Source: Reyranella sp. (GTDB taxonomy: Bacteria; Pseudomonadota; Alphaproteobacteria; Reyranellales; Reyranellaceae). Taken from it: a stretch of 7,474 nucleotides of DNA. The stretch is from positions 1 to 7,474 of the forward strand of contig JAKFVZ010000348.1 in NCBI GenBank assembly GCA_021732965.1, read 5' to 3'. Positions 5,029-7,474 of the stretch are shown piece by piece; the stretch's first letter is position 1, and every line of letters begins with the position of its first letter. The translations under genes were made by a program, and so were the position numbers. The notes beneath the pieces were generated by a model. It worked only from the letters and a program-made list of their open reading frames with translations, ran no database searches and had not been told where the DNA came from.

Positions 5029-5598
5029 ATGAGCAGTGCACCGCCGGTCAGGCGTACCGACAAGCTGATGTCCGCCGAAGACGCGCAGCGGCTGCTGGCG
5101 CGCGGCCATTGCGCCCGGGTGGCGACCGTCGGCGCCGACGGCGCCCCCTATGTGACGCCGCTCCTCTATGTCTGCCTCGACGGCGAGATCCTGATGCACA
5201 ACAGCGCCGCGCCCGGCCACTTCCGCGCCAACGTCGATGCGGGCCCGCGCGTCTGCCTCGTCGTCGACGAGCCGGGCGAGGTCTTCGACTATGGCCGCTT
5301 CGAATGCGACGTGTCGATCGCCCATGCGAGCGTCGTCGTTCATGGCAGCATCCGCGTCGTCGCCGACCGCGCGCTGAAGCAGAAATTCTGCGATGCGCTG
5401 ATGGCCAAGTATCACGGCCGCGACGCCGGCCGTCCCAAGGGCTTCTATCCGCGCCTCGACCACATCACCGTCTATGCCGTCAAACCGGCGCGCATCACCG
5501 GCAAGGAGACGAAGCTCCCTGCCGCCGCCGACCAGTGGCCCGCGCGCGACAATACGAAGACGCCGGACGCGGTGGCGCCTGCGCCGGCCGGGACATAG
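5029..5598 (+). CDS. Pyridoxamine 5'-phosphate oxidase-like FMN-binding split-barrel protein
   Basis: A 189-residue cytosolic protein. Residues 15-115 form the split-barrel flavin-binding domain: the helix SAEDAQRLLARGHCARVATV (15-34), strands GAPYVTPLLYVCLDGEILM (38-56), then HNSAAPGHFRANVDAGPRVC (57-76) as the phosphate/FMN-contacting segment, and ASVVVHGSIRVV (100-111) closing the barrel. This pattern is that of the NimA/COG3467-like branch, distinct from true PdxH, which is longer and has a conserved C-terminal substrate-binding region. Members bind FMN or related flavins and reduce or bind small molecules such as nitro compounds; the substrate here is unknown. The tail after about 160 is disordered and Ala/Pro-rich. 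It is divergent from the LysR gene, its probable regulator, and convergent with the AraC gene, 6 nt separating the stop codons. Confidence 0.87.
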   Translation: MSSAPPVRRTDKLMSAEDAQRLLARGHCARVATVGADGAPYVTPLLYVCLDGEILMHNSAAPGHFRANVDAGPRVCLVVDEPGEVFDYGRFECDVSIAHASVVVHGSIRVVADRALKQKFCDALMAKYHGRDAGRPKGFYPRLDHITVYAVKPARITGKETKLPAAADQWPARDNTKTPDAVAPAPAGT

Positions 5599-5604
5599 AG
5601 GGCT

Positions 5605-6531
5605 CTAGCGCCGGAAATCCGCCGGCGTGCGTTGTGTGTCGCCGCGCATCAGGCGGCGCAGCGTCGAGGCATCGGCATAGCCGACGCGGCGCGCGATCTC
5701 CTCGACCGGCAGCTTCGTGGTCTCGAGCAGGAAGCGGGCCGTCTCGATGCGGATGCGGCGCACGAAGCGGATGGGCGAGAGGCCGCAGGTCGCCGCCACG
5801 CGGCGGGCGAAAGTGCGCGGCGTCATTGCCATCGCCTTCGCCAGTTCCTCGATGTCGAAATCGCGTGCGACATTGCGGCGGACCCAGCTTTCCGCCTTCG
5901 CGATCGCCGGGTCCTGCCCCGCCAGATAAGTGATCGCCATATAGGGCGCCTGCGACGTGCGACCGTCCAGCAGCAGGTAGCTGGCGCAGGCCCTGGCGAG
6001 GCCCGGTCCCGCGAAACGTGCGACCACCGCCAGCATCAGGTCCATTTGCGCCATCGCCGCGCCTCCAGTGGCCATCGGCCAGTCCGCCACCACGATCTGG
6101 TCGGTCAGCAAGGTCACGTCCGGGTAGCGGCGGGCGAACAACGGCGCGAACCACCAAGTGGTCGTCGCGCGACGACCGTCGAGCAGTCCCGCTTCGGCCA
6201 GCAGGAATGTGCTGGCGCAGGAGGCGGCGATGGCGCTGCCCGCCCGTGCAGCGTTCGCCAGGAGGCGAATCGCCCGGCGACAATCGGGCGCCGCGATCCG
6301 GGCAAGCAGCGCTTCCTCCGTATCGACGCCGAGACCCGGCACGATGACGAGATCCGTACGCGGCGGAAGCGGCCGGTTCTTCGCGTCGTCGCACACGATC
6401 GTGCTCACCTCGAAGGGCGCCGGCCGGCCCGCCGCGAGGCTCACGCGATTGGCGGTGGCCAGTACGTCGTGGGTGATGGCGGCGCTCGACGCCATGCGGC
6501 CGGGCAGTTCGAGAACGGCGATTCGCGTCAT
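5605..6531 (-). CDS. GlxA-type regulator: DJ-1/PfpI domain plus AraC HTH
   Basis: A 308-residue transcriptional regulator. Residues 3-170 are a class I amidotransferase-like (DJ-1/PfpI) sensor domain: LVIVPGLGVD (61-70), the nucleophile-elbow segment AIAASCASTFLLAEAGLLDG (100-119, Cys105), and the ATTTWWFAP stretch (122-130) typical of GlxA proteins. Residues 212-308 hold the AraC/XylS double HTH: helix-turn-helix 1 around FDIEELAKAMAMTPRTFARR (225-244), and helix-turn-helix 2 around LPVEEIARRVGYADASTLRR (274-293). Usual family length is 300-340. Characterised relatives respond to small metabolites such as choline derivatives; the effector here is unknown. The frame stays open far upstream, antisense to the hydrolase gene, but the domain begins with MTRIAVLELPG at 6531. 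No good Shine-Dalgarno is visible. It is divergent from the DLH gene with a 90-nt gap and probably controls it. Confidence 0.92.
   Translation of the reverse strand: MTRIAVLELPGRMASSAAITHDVLATANRVSLAAGRPAPFEVSTIVCDDAKNRPLPPRTDLVIVPGLGVDTEEALLARIAAPDCRRAIRLLANAARAGSAIAASCASTFLLAEAGLLDGRRATTTWWFAPLFARRYPDVTLLTDQIVVADWPMATGGAAMAQMDLMLAVVARFAGPGLARACASYLLLDGRTSQAPYMAITYLAGQDPAIAKAESWVRRNVARDFDIEELAKAMAMTPRTFARRVAATCGLSPIRFVRRIRIETARFLLETTKLPVEEIARRVGYADASTLRRLMRGDTQRTPADFRR
5609..5627 (+). terminator. Hairpin at the PPOX/AraC convergent junction
   Basis: A perfect 6-bp stem CGCCGG/CCGGCG with a 7-nt loop begins 11 nt after the PPOX stop, inside the last codons of the opposing regulator gene. The following bases are only partly T-rich (TGCGTTGTGTGT). 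It could end the PPOX transcript, but the dyad may simply reflect Arg codons. Confidence 0.25.
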
Positions 6532-6549
6532 GGCAAAAAAAGCCCGCTT

Positions 6550-6567
6550 GATGTCGATTTGGACATC
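6550..6567. promoter_or_regulatory. Perfect 18-bp dyad, candidate operator between the AraC and DLH genes
   Basis: GATGTC-GATTTG-GACATC: two 6-bp arms are exact reverse complements around a 6-nt spacer, in the 90-nt divergent gap. Its centre is about 63 nt upstream of the DLH start and 28 nt upstream of the regulator start. TTGATGT at 6548-6554 could act as a -35 overlapping the dyad for the + strand gene, with a poor -10 at 6566-6573. The arrangement would let one bound protein affect both genes. Binding is inferred. Confidence 0.5.
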
Positions 6568-6610
6568 TATCGAAAACGCCGCGCCGCGGCAACGATGGCC
6601 GCGCCCAACC

Positions 6611-6615
6611 GAGGA
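6611..6615 (+). promoter_or_regulatory. Ribosome binding site of the DLH gene
   Basis: GAGGA with 6 nt to the ATG at 6622. It favours this start over the in-frame ATG at 6595, which has no comparable site and would put the site inside coding sequence. Confidence 0.65.
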
Positions 6616-6621
6616 CAACGC

Positions 6622-7458
6622 ATGCCGGCACGCGCGCTCACCCAGGACGATCCGCTCGACGATTTCGAGCACCGCGAGTTCACGCTGCACGGCGTGACGA
6701 AGACGGTCCACATCGCGGGCCGGGGACCGGCCGTGATCGTGATGACCGAGATGCCGGGCATCAGCCCGCACGTCGCCCGCTTCGCCCGCTGGGTTCGCGA
6801 CGCGGGTTTCTCCGTCTACATGCCCTCGCTGTTCGGTCGCGACGGCGCCGTCGTCTCCGCCGAGGAGGGCGCCACGGTGTTCAAGCGCGCCTGCATCAGC
6901 GCGGAGTTCCGCGCACTGGCCGATGGCGGCCCCTCGCCCGCCGTGCAATGGCTGCGGGCGCTGGCGCGCGTCGCCCATGTCGAGTGCGGCGGCCCCGGTG
7001 TCGGCGCCATCGGCATGTGCTTCACCGGCAACTTCGCTCTTTCGATGATGCTCGAACCGTCGGTGCGCGCGCCGGTCCTGGCGCAGCCGTCGCTGCCGCT
7101 GGACGATGCGGCTGGAACGGGACTCTCCGAAGGCGAGCTGGCGGCGATCCGCGAACGCCTGGACCGCGACGACCTCACCGTGCGTGGCTATCGCTTCGCC
7201 GGCGATCATTTCTGCCGGGCCGAACGCTTCGCCGCCTTCTCGAAAGCACTGGGCGACCGCTTTGTGCCACGCGTCCTGCCCGACAGCGCCGCCAACAAAC
7301 AGGACCTGCCGCCGTTCTTCCGCAATTTCGTTCCAACGCCGCACAGCGTCGTCACGGTCCACCTGATCGACGAAACCGGCCAACCGACCATTGCCGCCCG
7401 CGACGAGATCCTGTCCTTCTTCAGCGAACGCCTGCGGTCGCCTCCGTCATCATCCTGA
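6622..7458 (+). CDS. Dienelactone hydrolase family protein
   Basis: A 278-residue alpha/beta hydrolase of the DLH branch. The nucleophile elbow is GAIGMCFTGNFALSM (residues 128-142) with Cys133 in place of the Ser of most alpha/beta hydrolases, as in carboxymethylenebutenolidase. Glu43 in VIVMTEMPGISPHV (38-51) corresponds to the Glu that pairs with the resting Cys. The acid is probably Asp195 in RFAGDHFC (191-198), and the His is probably His241 in PHSVVTVHL (240-248). DLH opens the lactone ring of dienelactones in chlorocatechol breakdown, but the family is wide; no chlorocatechol dioxygenase or maleylacetate reductase is nearby, so the substrate stays open. It is about 40 residues longer than the classic 236-aa enzyme, with an insertion between the Cys and Asp motifs. 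GAGGA at 6611-6615 supports the start. It is divergent from the GlxA/AraC regulator, which likely controls it. Confidence 0.88.
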   Translation: MPARALTQDDPLDDFEHREFTLHGVTKTVHIAGRGPAVIVMTEMPGISPHVARFARWVRDAGFSVYMPSLFGRDGAVVSAEEGATVFKRACISAEFRALADGGPSPAVQWLRALARVAHVECGGPGVGAIGMCFTGNFALSMMLEPSVRAPVLAQPSLPLDDAAGTGLSEGELAAIRERLDRDDLTVRGYRFAGDHFCRAERFAAFSKALGDRFVPRVLPDSAANKQDLPPFFRNFVPTPHSVVTVHLIDETGQPTIAARDEILSFFSERLRSPPSSS

Positions 7459-7474
7459 CAGCCGTCGGTCTAGC

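Noticed and set aside
3823..5463. 546-codon minus-strand frame across the LysR and PPOX genes
   Set aside because: It is out of frame with LysR and antisense to PPOX, with Arg/Gly/Ala-rich composition typical of shadow frames in GC-rich DNA.
6532..6545. GGC-A7-GCC tract as a terminator
   Set aside because: A 3-bp stem around a homopolymer is too weak, and it lies in the leader of the AraC gene. It is at most a slippage-prone or bent tract.
6532..7383. Upstream extension of the GlxA/AraC frame to 592 residues
   Set aside because: The extension is antisense to the DLH gene and has low-complexity Arg/Ala/Gly composition; the DJ-1/PfpI domain begins at 6531.
5632..7458. A 608-codon + strand frame fusing antisense AraC sequence to the DLH protein
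   Set aside because: The first 330 codons are antisense to the well-supported GlxA/AraC gene and are Arg/His/Gln-rich without domain character; the DLH gene has its own Shine-Dalgarno and start at 6622.
1..7474. Mobile island, phage, toxin-antitoxin or CRISPR content
   Set aside because: I found no integrase, transposase, terminal inverted repeats, tRNA-associated att site or spaced repeat array, and composition looks uniform by eye.

Overview
The window is GC-rich (about two thirds G+C by eye) and densely packed with short intergenic gaps. G/C-ending codons, long spurious antisense frames and a mixture of Shine-Dalgarno and apparently leaderless starts all fit a high-GC proteobacterial chromosome. 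The protein families suggest an alphaproteobacterium (Rhizobiales/Rhodospirillales type), but this is inference and no taxonomic marker gene is present. I see no rRNA, tRNA, CRISPR array, insertion sequence, integrase or phage gene. It looks like ordinary chromosomal accessory metabolism and regulation rather than a mobile island.

Layout. (1) 1-354 (-): N-terminal part of a DHA2/EmrB-type drug exporter, cut by the window edge and divergent from (2) 494-1768 (+), a complete 12-TM MFS permease. (3) 1905-2273 (+): a 122-aa helical protein of unknown function, possibly translated from a leaderless mRNA. (4) 2274-2566: a 293-nt gap with three perfect hairpins. (5) 2567-2797 (+): a 76-aa protein that may be a small winged helix, followed after 15 nt by (6) 2813-3166 (+), a bleomycin-resistance-like VOC protein. 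(7) 3173-3826 (-): a HAD-like hydrolase with an altered catalytic motif, convergent with the VOC gene and downstream of (8) 3909-4877 (-), a GcvA-like LysR regulator. (9) 5029-5598 (+): an FMN-binding split-barrel (PPOX-like) protein, divergent from the LysR gene. (10) 5605-6531 (-): a GlxA-type regulator (DJ-1/PfpI domain plus AraC HTH), convergent with the PPOX gene. (11) 6622-7458 (+): a dienelactone-hydrolase-family protein, divergent from the AraC gene.

Logic. The window contains two classical divergent regulator/target pairs: LysR with the PPOX-like flavoprotein, and GlxA/AraC with the dienelactone hydrolase. The second pair shares a 90-nt promoter region with a perfect 18-bp dyad, the best operator candidate here. 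The enzymes (VOC, HAD, PPOX, DLH) and two MFS permeases suggest handling of small organic or toxic compounds, but no single pathway can be assigned. I did not find a clearly new multi-gene system. The items most worth a second look are the dyad between the AraC and DLH genes, the HAD protein with Met in place of the second motif-I Asp, the hairpin-rich gap at 2274-2566, and the candidate leaderless start at 1905.
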